From the NCBI GenBank assembly GCA_023078685.1, contig JALGAS010000001.1, forward strand, positions 6,634,001 to 6,698,000: a stretch of 64,000 nucleotides of DNA. Direction: 5' to 3'. The notes under the pieces were generated by a model. The model saw nothing but the letters and a program-made list of their open reading frames with translations, was not told the origin of the DNA and ran no database searches. Shown in pieces: positions 21,215-33,138 of the stretch. A program made the position numbers and the translations under genes. The stretch's first letter is position 1, and every line of letters begins with the position of its first letter. Source of the stretch: Neopestalotiopsis rosae (taxonomy: Eukaryota; Ascomycota; Sordariomycetes; Amphisphaeriales; Sporocadaceae).

Positions 21215-24200
21215 ATGGACCCGACAAGTGCGCTGGGGGCAGCCTCAGCAAGCGCGCAATTCCTTGGCTACGGTATCAAAGGCCTCGTATACGCTGCTCA
21301 ACTTCTGCGTGACATCAAGGGCGCACCCGATGATAGCCTGCGAATCGTGATGCGACTGGAAAGAGAGATCATGTCCATGAACAGGCTGCTTTCTCCAGAT
21401 TCCTCAACATTCTCTCAGTTCACGACAGCGCAATATGTGCACATTGCACCTTGGGCGCTCGAAGCCAGGAAAGCATTGGACGAGGCCAACAAGATCCTCT
21501 CGCCGCTCTCGACTCAGTTGGGTGAATTGAAAAACCAAGATGGCGCTGAAAACCGTGTGTTGCGGACATGGAAGTCGCTATTGACGGTAAAAGCTATGCG
21601 AGACGTCGAGAAACAGATGGAAACAATCCAAATGCTGAACGCCAGCCTTATACGCGAATTGAACATCGCTGGTTTCGAAGCACAGTATCTTCTGCGGTCA
21701 GTCAGCCAACCTTAAATTATCAAAAGTCCTCTAGGATCTCTTCTAACTTGACATCCCACAACAGAGAGCAGAGTGCTGAAGTGCTCGCCAAGGTCAATAC
21801 AATCGCCACGATGAACGATCAGTTACAACAAAACCTTAGCGATCTATCCAGCCAGCATAGCAAGGTTGGCGAGATGGTGATGGCATCTTCTGCCTCAGTA
21901 GCGAGCGGTCTCGAATCGCTAAATCAAGCGAACGAGCACCGCCAAGTCAGCCTGGAAAAAGCTATGTCTTCTGTGAACAATGAGATGTCCGCAGTTAGAA
22001 TGGGGCTTCAAATGGTCGATGATAACAGCAGAGCTCTGAACCTGTCAATGGAAAGAGTCGGCGCCACTATGACTGATCAAAATGTTCTCTTGGCGACACA
22101 ACTGAGAAACTTCATCCGCGTGCAGGGCGCCGAGAACCATAAGGCTCTGGTCGGAGAGATCAAAGACATGTTTGTCACAGAGCTACTAACCACGGTGCAT
22201 CATTTTGCGGGAGACCATCGAGATTCCACCCGGACCAAGGACTCCATAACACGGCCAAGTGACGACATGACCAAAAACGAAAGGCTGAGTCACACAATCA
22301 GGAGCCCCAACTTCATGAGGTGTTTGTGCATGCGCGGAAAAGTCACTACAAACAAAATATACGGGCTGTTCCGATTTAAGATTGACCATCAAGACTGCCA
22401 GGTTTGTCCGCTCCATGGGAAGATCGCTCGGCATAGTTATTCGGTGGTGACTAAACTGAGTCCTTGGCTCAACGGTGCTCTGGAGCTTACACTCAGCGCT
22501 CTGCGTTCGGATGCTTCCTGGTCGATATTGCCATCACTAACATTCCACGGAACTGTGAAGAGATCAAAAAGTCCTATGTATCAATTATTTGATTCTCTTT
22601 TTGCAGTCATCCCCAAAAATGATCTCATATCTCGGAAGAAAATTTGGGCAAGGCAAGATACTCAGAAACATTTATCAGATTTGATATGCGGTATCAAACA
22701 AGCTGTCACATCAGGATCTGCCTCGTGCAGCGATGTAGACGAATACGGCAATAATTTGCTGACGGTAAGCAGACCGCCAATTCGTGCATATTCCGTATAC
22801 TAAGAAGTACAAAGGACACAACTTACCTGATGAGGTTGATGGCTGACACTCTTCCTTGTTTTACTGATGAAATTTGTACATTGTTGAGATTCTCCCAGAG
22901 AGCTCAAGTCGACCCAACAGCGAGTATGGTGTTTCATACAGGCTACCACTCCGACCATTTTTGGGGAGCATGTGAATGCATCCATTCGGCTGGATTGCAA
23001 AGATACTTCCTTGACACATCGATCTACAATACAATTCTTGAGTACGATGAACTGTTCCAAGGGCTCCAGGCAGAATGTGGGATGCCCACTTCCCTCTATA
23101 GTGGGGGTTACGTATATTGGCTTGTCAAAGACCCTGAGTTTGCTGCAGGTATGCAAGTTGCATGTTCCTTTTTTTTATCTAATTCTTGATTTTCTTTTTA
23201 CCGAAGGATACTCATGGCTTATTTCGATACATGAGCGAGTGGTCGATATTTGCATGTTTCATCAATGCTAATCTACAGTCAGGGGCGGGCTACTCCGATC
23301 CAATATACCAAGCAGTTCTTCGCAGGTCCCTCGATGGCATGAAGGAATACTTCCGACACAGCCAAAAGGCCGAGGACGCCCATAACGAAAGCAATACAAG
23401 ACTTCTTACCATGGCAGTTGGCTGGCCAGACGGTCTTCGATACCTGGTCGACCATCGAGATTATCTAGATCTCTTCGCTTTGCAAATTGCTGCCGAAAGA
23501 AAAGATGTACGGTCCGTGGAAATTATTCTATCCGCGGACAGTACGAAGCTTCTCCCTTTGGATGATTGGCTTCATAGTTCTGCGCGTTATCTATATTCGA
23601 ATATTCTACGATACTGCGAGAGTGATCTGTTCTCATTTCGACGAGCCACCGAAGAATTATGGGATCGATACGACTATTTTAAACACAACATACTATACTC
23701 ATTCCGTACCCATCTCGACTCACCCCGCTCAGGGCAGAACAGTCATTACAAGGAACTGGTTTCCTTACACTATGATCTGTACTGCCTCCTCAGTGAAAAA
23801 TTAGAGAACTATGAACATTTAGAGGAGCTTGATCCTTTCATATCAACGTCTTTGTACTACGGCCCAGCATCTCAATACCCATACCCGCAATTTGGAAATT
23901 ATCATCAAATTCTTCACGACACTGGCTTTGTATATACAGATAATGCATGTGGCCGTATCGGTACTCCGTTGGCGTATCACTGTCGCCTCTTCATGGAGGA
24001 GCTGCCATCACGTCAAGAGAACGACCATTTGTACAATAAAGTCTGGTGGTTTCTATCGAAGGGGGCCGAACCTAACTTTTGGTTCTGGCGGGGAATTGAA
24101 AGCAGAACGCGCTGGTCGCATCTGCAATTCTATGTGGCTGCAGCCATGAGGCATGACTACTATTTCTGTCATGACCTTATCAGAGGTTGTGGGCAGGAAT

Positions 24201-25000
24201 ATATTCAGGATGATTGCGCCTGTCCTTGCTCATCTGGGGGCTGTATTCCTCCCTTCAAATTTTGGGTCACTTGTAAAATAATGGACCCTGACGGATATCA
24301 CAGCTGGCCATGCCAGAGCCAGCCACGCCATCGCTGGACTGATTTGACGAACTGGAACAATTGGCTGAACCATTCCACGTCAAGGCGAGAATATACCTAT
24401 CGAGAAATATGTCGGCTTGAATTGTTTGACCGCCTTGGCTTGAAACATAGCTGCTGTATGGGACCAGACTGCGATGCTCAAGAACGCGAACGCTTTCGGC
24501 GAGAAGACGCGAGGTCGCAAAAACAGCTGGAATTATTGATGAAATTCTACAAAAGTATTCGGGGACTGCTTGCCGATCTGTCGGTCGAAGATTTCTGGCC
24601 AGTCTGGTGGGCCGCGGCAGATGCGGTGGTTTTGCCGTTCCTTCCTGCAGAAGCCTGCAGCTGGCCGAGCTGGAACATGCAGAGTTCGGAGGCTGATCAG
24701 TGTTCTTTTGCCGATATAGAGAGACACATGAACACGCTAGCAACCTCCAGGGAAGATGAGTGGGCAGCTATGCTCGAATCTAGTGGTTACAAGGGTTGGG
24801 ATTATCAGGATGTGATCAAGCATCATTTCTTCTATCTACAGCGGCGAGCACAAGAGCACAAGCAAAGGAAGCAGACACATAAACGACACCGCTTGATGCT
24901 TAAACCGAAGTTCGTCACCCAGAGGCGTCGGAATATCTGGAAGCACAGAAAGGCCGATGAATGGGATTGGGTCACTGGCCGTGATGACGAATGGATATAG
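21215..25000 (+). CDS. Large STAND-N-terminal/ankyrin-like protein with Cys-rich motif
   Basis: Four exons proposed: 21215-21696, 21765-22764, 22815-23156 and 23207-25000, about 1205 residues. The N-terminus (MDPTSALGAASASAQFLGYG) matches the helical segment found at the start of many fungal STAND/NLR-like proteins. A long helical, probably coiled-coil region follows (about 165-310). No NACHT or NB-ARC P-loop is visible. From about 490 the sequence has weak ankyrin-like helices (DEYGNNLL, DGLRYLVDHRDYLDLFALQI). A Cys cluster follows (DDCACPCSSGGCIPPFKFW), then FDRLGLKHSCCMG, then a very basic tail and an acidic Trp-rich end. Introns 1 and 2 are sound. The third donor is uncertain (GTTGCA at 23157 keeps frame; the stronger GTATGC at 23149 does not). 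The role may lie in non-self recognition, which is inference. Confidence 0.7.
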
Positions 25001-25662
25001 TTGCCTAGCCATAAGGAATTTTGATTTCTCTGGATGATATTTCTATACAATGTATCCATCGAACATATTTTCAATCATAGTAATATATTCTGGGCTTTGT
25101 TTGTAGAATATACCGTGGATCTGCAGAAGTTGGCCGAATGATTTCCCTCTCTCTTTTCATTCTTCTTTTTGAAGGAGGAGAAGAGGGATGGAAGAAAAGA
25201 CACAGCAATGAAAGGGAGAATGAATAGTCATGTACCTGTGTCTAGAATCCTTTGCTACTTGAGTTCCACATGGTTCTCTTCACTACACGAAAAAATGATC
25301 ACTTTAGCTCGTTCATGAATTTGCATCGAAATTGAGTCGCCACTCAATGTGTTACTCGCGTCACGACGTCTTAGTAGAATGAGCATCGGAGGTTCTCGTG
25401 CAACTCAACAAACTTTTCAGATCTTGTACTACCTTATTAGCGGAGGACATTGCTCTTTGGTATCAGAGTCAATTTGGAGGTATTCGTGGTCAATCATCCT
25501 CTTGTCACATTGTGAAACCCATGTTACACGGCTTATGAAAAACCGATTGCACTTCCTCTACGTGCTGACGTGTCATTTTGAATCTTTTTAGAAGCATTGA
25601 TCGATTGAAATGGTACTGATATGATCTTCAATGGTATTGACCTCTGACATTGTTGGCTAAAT
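25001..25662. other. Convergent intergenic region
   Basis: 3' flanks of the STAND/ankyrin gene and the sulfotransferase gene. A purine-rich stretch lies at about 25174-25200. No gene seen. Confidence 0.6.
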
Positions 25663-26484
25663 TCAACGTCGTTGTGCGTATTCCCAAGCTGCCCACGCCA
25701 CGCCAAATGCAACTAACCAAGGTGCAGAGACTTTGATACTCTTGACGATGAAGGTATTCTCCCTGCCCCTTGACTCCTTTGTATTTTCCTCCTTTTCATT
25801 CGCATTCGGGAAAACTTCGTTCGGCACATCCACACCCAAGAAGGTACAAAGAGGCTCCCACCCAGACCCCAACTTATACTCCAGTCTCCTCTCAGCTGGC
25901 ACCCTCGCCCTGACCTCACGGAAATACGCATCATAGGCAGCCCGAGCACGGTCAATATCCACCTCCAACCGCGTCCGCACACCAAAGAAGCCAAGTATGA
26001 CTTTGCGCATAGCATGCACAGGTCGAATGCCCAGGAACCACCAAGTGATGAACGCATGAAAACTTGAATTGGGCTCCGACATAACTTTGTCGCGAATCTG
26101 CGTCCGGAACGTCGGCCACCACGTGTCAAAATCGCGCTGGACCACGATCACTTTTGCGTCTGGATACGCCTCAATGAGCTCGAGCGCGAACGGCGAGGCC
26201 AGGTCCGTCACGGCGTCGTACTCGTCGCCCCAGAGCGCGTCCCAATTCTGACGCCGAAAGGGCGGCCGTGGAGTTCTCTCACCCGGCACGCCCGGCCAGG
26301 TGGCTTCGGCCGCTTGTTCTATCTGTGTCCACGGGCTGTCCATGACGCTCTCTAGAAGGCCGTGGTGCGTCTTGAAGCCTAGGATCTGGTAGGCCAGCGC
26401 CATTGACTTGGTGCCCATGCGAAAGAGGCTTGCGTTGATGATCTTGAGGCCGTCGCCATTGTCCTGGGCTCTATCTTGCGACAT
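25663..26484 (-). CDS. Sulfotransferase-family P-loop protein (Sulfotransfer_4) with C-terminal membrane anchor
   Basis: Single exon, 273 residues, ATG at 26484. The fold's PAPS-binding 5' loop is seen as SLFRMGTKSMALAYQILGF (residues 18-36). The second signature is KVIVVQRDFDTWWPTF, as in the Sulfotransfer_4 family, which is expanded in filamentous fungi and often mislabelled as NAD-dependent epimerase. A hydrophobic segment at the C-terminus (VSAPWLVAFGVAWAAWEYA) followed by QRR suggests a tail anchor. Substrates of this family are mostly unknown. Sequence is G/C-rich compared with its flanks. Confidence 0.85.
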   Translation of the reverse strand: MSQDRAQDNGDGLKIINASLFRMGTKSMALAYQILGFKTHHGLLESVMDSPWTQIEQAAEATWPGVPGERTPRPPFRRQNWDALWGDEYDAVTDLASPFALELIEAYPDAKVIVVQRDFDTWWPTFRTQIRDKVMSEPNSSFHAFITWWFLGIRPVHAMRKVILGFFGVRTRLEVDIDRARAAYDAYFREVRARVPAERRLEYKLGSGWEPLCTFLGVDVPNEVFPNANEKEENTKESRGRENTFIVKSIKVSAPWLVAFGVAWAAWEYAQRR

Positions 26485-26875
26485 GATGGTTACCGAATGC
26501 CAATCAGGTAGTCTAGACCCGAGGAAAATGCAGGATACGATGTGTCTTGCGCGGAGAAAAAGAAGATGAATGAAGTTGAAGTTTATATCGCCGCCTCTGG
26601 TAGGGGTGTCAGCTTTGTGACTTGTCTCTCTATAGCGTGTTGTTAGTCCTTGGTCTAGTGCTGCAGAGATGACCAGGTTCTTAATCCCTTACATGGTGTC
26701 AACCAGCAGAACCGCCGATCTCTTGTACGCTGTTGGTCCCCTCGGCAATGCAAGAAGAAGTTGGAATTTATGGTCTAATCTTGCTGTGCCGTAGGATGCT
26801 CTATCTTGAATTGGTCTGTGATGATGCTTGAAAATAGTAGAATCGACTCCAGTGCGTCTCATAGATCGTTCACGG
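26485..26875. other. Intergenic between two minus-strand genes
   Basis: 3' flank of the phosphatase gene and promoter of the sulfotransferase gene. The translated sequence past the phosphatase stop holds no Cys-rich zinc-binding tail. Confidence 0.6.
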
Positions 26876-27424
26876 TTAGAGCTTTGGCTTCCCAAGAGTC
26901 CTTGAATCCCACTCCCATGCTGTGCCCTGAAATCGATTCTTTTCCCATTGTTCCATAATGTTGTCTCGCATCGTGGCATCCTCTTCTGTCAAAATATGGT
27001 GATATACCGATAATTGCTCCATGAACCCAAAGTTTGGCTGACAGACGGGTCTCCCCTCACAAATCTGCGCCAGCGCCTCCGAGGACGAAAGTCCATACTT
27101 CCACATCAAGTATGCGCAAGCAATCGTCGCAGACCTCGACTTTCCCATGGCGCAGTGTATAAAGACGGCGCCCCCGCCCACGAGCGCATCGTCGATAAAC
27201 GCTGTCGTGGTGTGAAAGTAGCGAAGGAGGTTCTCCGAGGGTACGTCTTCCACGTCTATGTGCAGTTGCTGCATCTGGTCGAGCTGCCTCGCGTCCACGT
27301 CATAGTCAATGACCGAGACGACGTGTGTGATGCCGGCCTCCTTGATTAGGTTGGTTCGGAAGAGCGCCCTCTGGCCGCCAATGTACAGGTTGCCTGCCCG
27401 CGGTATTCGATCCAGCCAACCCAT
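26876..27424 (-). CDS. Dual-specificity protein phosphatase, Yvh1/DUSP12-like catalytic part only
   Basis: Single exon, 182 residues, ATG at 27424. The active-site loop is FIHCAMGKSRSATIACAYLM with nucleophile Cys91, and the family's early segment LYIGGQRALFR is present. Phrases such as SEALAQICEGRPVCQPNFGF, then MEQLSVYHHI, are typical of the Yvh1/DUSP12 group. Yvh1 itself carries a C-terminal zinc-binding domain needed for ribosome maturation (Mrt4 release). Here the protein ends about 30 residues after the phosphatase domain with WEWDSRTLGKPKL, so that domain is absent. It is either a catalytic-only paralogue or a shortened Yvh1. A separate full-length Yvh1 may exist elsewhere. Confidence 0.85.
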   Translation of the reverse strand: MGWLDRIPRAGNLYIGGQRALFRTNLIKEAGITHVVSVIDYDVDARQLDQMQQLHIDVEDVPSENLLRYFHTTTAFIDDALVGGGAVFIHCAMGKSRSATIACAYLMWKYGLSSSEALAQICEGRPVCQPNFGFMEQLSVYHHILTEEDATMRDNIMEQWEKNRFQGTAWEWDSRTLGKPKL

Positions 27425-28704
27425 GGCGGTAAAGCCTTGTTGAGGCTTAGTAAAGGCGGGAGGGACTAAGCAAACACATTCGTCGGGCAGCGTCTAATTC
27501 GAAGTTGGGGCGATTTGATATGGGCAACTCGTGTGAATTCTTATCATCACCACCGGTCATGGCAGTAGGTGGGATGAGACACCATTCCTATTGCCGAGGT
27601 TCGGAGATAACCTGTAACTTATCCCCGAATATATCATCAAAGCTTTACACTGTAAGAATAGATCTATTTAGGTTAATAACCGCATAAAATGGACTTTATA
27701 GGGGATATTTCATTCCCATCACGTCAAGCACAGCATCATTGCCTTAGTTAGAGGGAAGATACTTTTTATTTCGTAACTAATTGCTCGGAAAGCAAGCTAT
27801 ACACCACCCACTGACCCAATCTTGATCTGATGAACACCTCAGGGAGACAGTCCAGCGATCCAACAATGACCTGTCAGTAAGAAGTTGATGTAGCCTTTCC
27901 AGCGTCCCTCTAAAAGCTTTTTTTTCTGTCGTTTTTCTGTGAGCATATTGCCAAACACTGTTGCAAGCGCGCGTCATCGGTAAATCAAGGCTAGACCATA
28001 GCCTGATTTTACAGACACATGACAGCTGCGATTGGAAGGCTTGTCGTGCTGTCCCCTCAGGGACCATACTAATTCCGCTGTTCCTTACGCACCTCGTGCG
28101 TGAACAAGGTCCAACAGAACCAAAAGGTAAGCAATGGGGTCGTCGCAACCTCCACCAATCGATCTAGCCCCAGGAAATTCCAGGAGACCATAAAATCGAA
28201 ACTCCAAACCACTTCCAATGTGATTTGCCGTCTATCACATGCACCAATCCTCTGGAACAGAGGTCAGCAGCCAAAGCCACTACTCCGTTCCAGTGGTCTC
28301 TTCTTTTCGTCCATCAAAGCATGAAACGTCTGTTCATCACTTCCGTATCATCATTCAACTTTCGCTTTTCGCCCTGAACCGTTGAAGAGTTCGTTCCGCC
28401 AACACAAAAAGCTTCTCCTAGCTTCTCTACCAAGTCCAAAACGCCAAAAACGCCTCCTCTTTTTAGACCAATCACCCGTCCATCCGGTATGTGCCGAGCC
28501 TCATGTTGCAATGCGTCTCGAGAACCGTCTGTGACGAATGCGAAGTGCCAGTAAACATGACCGCAATAACAAATGAGACCATAATGGGGTATGATGCAGA
28601 CCATAAAGTAAATCAAAAGCATAATATGTACAATGCAAAAGACAAGGACTCTGCCAACACTCCGAGCACGCTGCGGAGAGATGGCTAGAAGCATCCTGTC
28701 AGGA
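27425..28704. other. Intergenic, includes long 3' region of dhh1
   Basis: No gene supported. Open frames here lack protein-like composition. About 28310-28704 is probably the 3' untranslated part of dhh1. Confidence 0.55.
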
Positions 28705-30364
28705 TTAAGCTTGAGGTGGCTGAGGTTGCTGAGCTCGGCCTCCGCCTCGGTAGTTGTTGTAGCCGCCTCTGTTTTGGAAGCCGCCACGACCCCGTCCACC
28801 TGGGTTGTTGCCGCGATATCCGCCACGCGATTGGCGCTGCTGACCGTCACCACGACCACCCTGACGAGGGTCGTTTGAGCCTGGCTGACCACCCGGGTTG
28901 ATGGGCTGTCGCTGAGGTTGGTCATGCTGGGGTCGCTGGCCGTTTTGGTTGGCAGGGCCCGGGCGAGGCGGGGGCAGAGTGTTAGCCGGACGTGGGATGT
29001 TCTCGGGGTTCTCATAAACGTAGAGTGCCTTGTCGATGGTCTGCGGAATGGGCTGAATCTCAGTGCCAAGGTCGCGCTCGATGTTGTACAGGTTGAATCT
29101 GTCGTCCCAGTTGATCAGGTTGATAGCAAGACCGAGGTGACCATATCTTCCGGAGCGACCGATACGGTGCAAATAGGTTTCGGCATTCTTGGGGAAGTCA
29201 AAGTTGATGACTACATTCACAGCCTGAATATCAATACCTCGGGTCAACAAATCCGAACACACAAGGTTTCGGCAGACGCCATTTCGGAAATCGTGGAAAA
29301 CACGGTTTCGTGCGTGTTGGGCCATCTTGGCATGACTGTAGAAGCATGAGTAGCCAAGTTCCGTGATCTTCTTGGCAAGAAGCTCCACACGGTTGGTCGA
29401 GTTACAAAAGATGATTGACTGATTGATCTGCAATTTCGAGAACAAAGTGTTGAGGCAGTGGACCTTTTGCTTCTCCTCGACAAAGGCGTAGTACTGGGTG
29501 ATACCACGTAGCGTGAGCTCATCCATGAGGTTGATCTCGTAAGGGTTTACCATGTTCTTGTCTGAAAAGTCCTTAACAGAGAGAGGGAATGTGGCTGAGA
29601 ACAGCATAACCTGGCGATCCTTGGGGTGGAATCGGAGCAGCTGTTCAATAACGGGCGTGAACTCCTGGGAAAGGAGCTTGTCGGCCTCGTCCATGATGAA
29701 CATGGGACATTCGCTCAGGTCGGCAACATTCTTTCCAGCCAAATCCAGAATACGTCCGGGAGTGCCCACTACTATGTGGACGGGGTCCTGAAGACGGACG
29801 ATGTCATCTCTGAGGCCAGTACCTCCAGTGGTGACCATGACATTGATTCCAAGGTGCTTTCCGAGGGTTTTGCAGACCTGCGAGGTTTGCATGGCGAGCT
29901 CTCGGGTGGGGACGAGGATAAGACATTGAATCTTGGCGACCTTGGGGTTGATGCGCTCTAGTGCCGGGACAACAAAAGCTGCCGTCTTTCCAGTACCGTT
30001 CTTTGCTCGAGCAAGAATATCGCGACCGGTCAAGGCGACGGGAACGGATTCCTCCTGGATGGGCGAGGGCTTTTCATACCCGGCTTCGAAAATGCCCATT
30101 AGTAAGTCTCGTTTAAGGGCAAAGTTCTCCCATTCGAGTCCCTTTGTGTTTGTCACATCCTGCCAAAGAGAAAAGTACGAGGTTAGATAGAGCAATAGAG
30201 ATATGAATTGGCGCATGCTTTGACGGTTCGGCACCTACCTCGGTTTGATGTCTGCCGTCTTTTGCTGGTAAGTTTAGATTGCTCTTCCAGTCTTCTGAAG
30301 ATGAGCCGGCATTGTTATCGCTGATTGTCGAAGCGCGAAGCTGCTCTGCCAATTGGTCGGACAT
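28705..30364 (-). CDS. DHH1: ATP-dependent RNA helicase Dhh1 (DDX6 family)
   Basis: Cytoplasmic DEAD-box helicase of P-bodies that promotes decapping and represses translation. Two exons, 30364-30239 and 30159-28705, with a 79-base intron (GTAGGT donor, GGCAG acceptor, phase 0), 526 residues. Motifs in order: Q motif [10 protein letters not shown], motif [30 protein letters not shown] in [13 protein letters not shown] in LFSATFP, and HRIGRSGR. The core is typical of Dhh1, including [20 protein letters not shown]. The C-terminal 90 residues are Pro/Gln/Gly-rich with many RGG/RGR units ([16 protein letters not shown]), likely RNA binding and condensate forming. Confidence 0.97.
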
Positions 30365-32238
30365 TGTGAATATGTGATGTGGTGTCGAAATGTGTCGGGA
30401 ACTGTGGCGCGGACGTTCAGCAAGTGATGTCCGTGGCGATTGTAGTCTCAGCTTGATGCTGTATGCTGTTGAGTGGAGGGGTCGAAGGAACAAGTCGCAA
30501 CGCAGGCTGGGGTCTTTTGGTCTCGTAAGGTAGAGTGGATTGTGTGATTCAAGATTTCGTCGCCACTGCAGATCTGAGAGTATCGAGGGTTGTCTGCTCT
30601 CGAGTCTTGTTGTTTAGGTGGTAATCAGGTGCACCCGTGTTTCGCAGGGATGAATGATGTCAATTAACGAAGCAGCTCGTGGGGTGGAGTGCTGAGCAAA
30701 ATAGGATCGATTGGTTCGAGATTGTGGAAGAAGTACGAGAAATTGAAATCGGTGCTGGACGAAATAATTTCGAGGTCCAGGAACAAGGCGAAGAAGAGTC
30801 ACACGAGCAGGCTACGACAGTTCACCGTCGAATCAGTGCCAGCTCGAGGAGAGTTGAGATCGTCGGAGGAGGGGTTTGGATATGGTTGCGTGGCTTGTTG
30901 GATTGGAGAGTGCGGATTTTTGTAAGTCGTCTCAAGGCAGTCAATGCCGCTCGGTTGATAGACGTGTGGGCGTTTGTCGGTGGGAGAATTGGAGCAAATC
31001 AATGTTGTTGTTGTGTATTTTGTTTGTGTCGTTCGAGGGGGGGTTCCATCAGGTGGAGGGATCGAATCGGGGGCTGAGAATTTTAGTGGTGGTGAGCAGA
31101 GAGGTCTTTGGTCGAGGTCGGACCTGGCTGCTGGTTGGTGCGATGTCGTAGCTTCCCTCTGTTCTGACTGAAGCACTCTAGGCCCCAGACGAGAAATACA
31201 TAGTAGTGGCTGATCGTTACCCAGCTGCCAGGTACCCTTTTCAACCCTTACTAGGCTCAAGGCTCTGTGCCATGGCTTCTGAAACCCGTCATTTGTCCTT
31301 GTCAAAAAAATAAGCAATGATTGTTCACAAGCAGAGATGAAGCAGGGTCCAACGTAGAATCCTTACCTGACGGTTTGTCATAGACCCTCTGATCCTTTTA
31401 CTGCATCATAAATGCGGTTTCTACGCCAGTTCGTGTATCAAAACACGCTGGTGGTTCTTTGGTATATTGCCCGCATCTCTGAACCTTCTCACGTGCCGCC
31501 TCTTTTGGATCATCTATCATATGTACACAAGCTCCTTTACAGAGCAATATATATTTTCAAACGGCAACTGATTATGCAGGATGATTGTCGACATTCGCCG
31601 ACCTCGATAACTATGACAGACGTCAATCAGCCTTTACAATGATGTTGCTTCCGGTAGCAGCTGGTCGGAGTCCGGACGCTCGAAGAGCTTGGGCCGATTC
31701 AAAAGAGCTTGAGCCAATGCCATCACTCCTCGCGCTAGCTAGCGGTCGTAGCGAGAAGAACGAGTCGAAAGGACGAACGAGAGCAGCCAGAAAAGAAAAG
31801 ATAGAGTAGGAACTGTAGTTGTTAAATGCAGGTAAATTCAAGATGCGCGGTCGTTTATATACACTCCGTACAATACCCCAAATGCACTAACATTTCTACC
31901 CAATATTCTTGACATGCCAAAATGCAAGCCAACGTTTATAATTGCCTGCCTACAAAGTACATGCACACATGTACATGTAGAGATGCACCTTTTTAAGCTG
32001 GTGGGGTTCAAGATCGATAACGGATTGAGAGCGGACCCCCGGATGCGCGCAGCTGAGCTTCCTTGGGGTCTCGTCTGCTGCCGAATACGGTACTTTACCT
32101 TGACAATGACGACTTCGATACCCATTACACCTCAAATGCCATCTCTTCTTGGAATCTCCTCTTTCATACAATGAAATTGGGTTTCGCATCGATTATTATA
32201 ACAACCTGCGCCCTGCATGATCAACTAAATTTGCAATC
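30365..32238. other. Long divergent intergenic region between dhh1 and the J-protein gene
   Basis: About 1.9 kb without a supported gene. Probably holds a long dhh1 5' leader and both promoters. A 12-base perfect palindrome ACATGTACATGT is at 31967-31978. Confidence 0.55.
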
Positions 32239-33138
32239 ATGCTGAAGTCCTCGACTCTCGCTATTTGCTCGAGCTCGAATCTCCCCACCTTTGTCTGGCC
32301 CTTCTCGTCGATAACGTCACCAGCACCATGCTCGCGCCCAGGACGGGCTTCTACGTCGGCTCAACGCACAACACGACAGCAGCGACAAAATGTCCGTGGC
32401 TATGCAACCGTTCACGACGGACCCAGGAACCCCTCCTCTAATGACCGGCCCGATCCTTCCAAATGGCCTTCCGCTGCCAATCCGACGCCATACCAGATCT
32501 TTGACCAGAGGATGACAGCACCCTACAGCAAAGCCCGCTTCTACGAGCTAGTCAAGCTATACCATCCCGACAGACACAGGCATAGTGCTCATGACACCCT
32601 GTCTGATACAACACGGCTCGAAAGGTATCGCCTCGTAGTAGCCGCCAACGAGATCCTGTCCGATCCGGGTAAACGTCGCGCATATGATCTCTACGGTGCA
32701 GGTTGGGACTCGGTTCGGTCCATGGACAATATGACTTTTCGCAATGCCGATCACAGCTGGCGCAACGAGCCGGGCAATCCGTCAATGAATGCGACCTGGG
32801 AAGACTGGGAGAGATGGTATGGCGAAAGGGACGGGGGCCAGAAGCAGAAGCAGCAGACCGTCTTCATGAGCAACGAGCTGTTCGTCGTCGTCCTGTGCGC
32901 TTTCGTGGTTGCTGGTAGCATGGGACAGGCGAGACGAGCGAGCTCGACCACAATGGCCGTCATGGAGATGCGAGATCAGAAACACGAAGCCATTAGCCAC
33001 GATATGGCAAAACGGCGAGCTGAGCAGGGTCCCTTGACTAGACATGAGAGAGTTGAAAGTTTTCTACGGCAGCGAGAGGGCTGGAACCTCGCTGGCTCGG
33101 CTACATCGCATGGTCATCATGATGGTGAGGGTAAATGA
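32239..33138 (+). CDS. Mitochondrial membrane J-domain protein (Jid1-like)
   Basis: DnaJ-type co-chaperone that would stimulate an Hsp70. Single exon, 299 residues, ATG at 32239. The first 60 residues are Ser/Arg-rich with few acids, as in a mitochondrial presequence. The J domain covers about 80-155: TPYQIFDQRM, the essential HPD in LVKLYHPDRHRH, and KRRAYDLYGAGWD. One hydrophobic helix (LFVVVLCAFVVAGSMG, about 215-231) follows, then a charged His-containing tail. This layout, with a J domain ahead of a single membrane segment, matches fungal Jid1-like proteins. Lacks the Gly/Phe and zinc regions of class I/II J proteins. Confidence 0.82.
   Translation: MLKSSTLAICSSSNLPTFVWPFSSITSPAPCSRPGRASTSAQRTTRQQRQNVRGYATVHDGPRNPSSNDRPDPSKWPSAANPTPYQIFDQRMTAPYSKARFYELVKLYHPDRHRHSAHDTLSDTTRLERYRLVVAANEILSDPGKRRAYDLYGAGWDSVRSMDNMTFRNADHSWRNEPGNPSMNATWEDWERWYGERDGGQKQKQQTVFMSNELFVVVLCAFVVAGSMGQARRASSTTMAVMEMRDQKHEAISHDMAKRRAEQGPLTRHERVESFLRQREGWNLAGSATSHGHHDGEGK

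Noticed and set aside
28314..29069. 251-codon minus-strand frame at the 3' end of dhh1
   Set aside because: Out of frame with dhh1; it is a shifted reading of the RGG-coding part running into the 3' flank.
30799..31317. 172-codon minus-strand frame upstream of dhh1
   Set aside because: Low-complexity Pro/Ser/Thr reading with no splice link to dhh1. More likely leader or promoter sequence.
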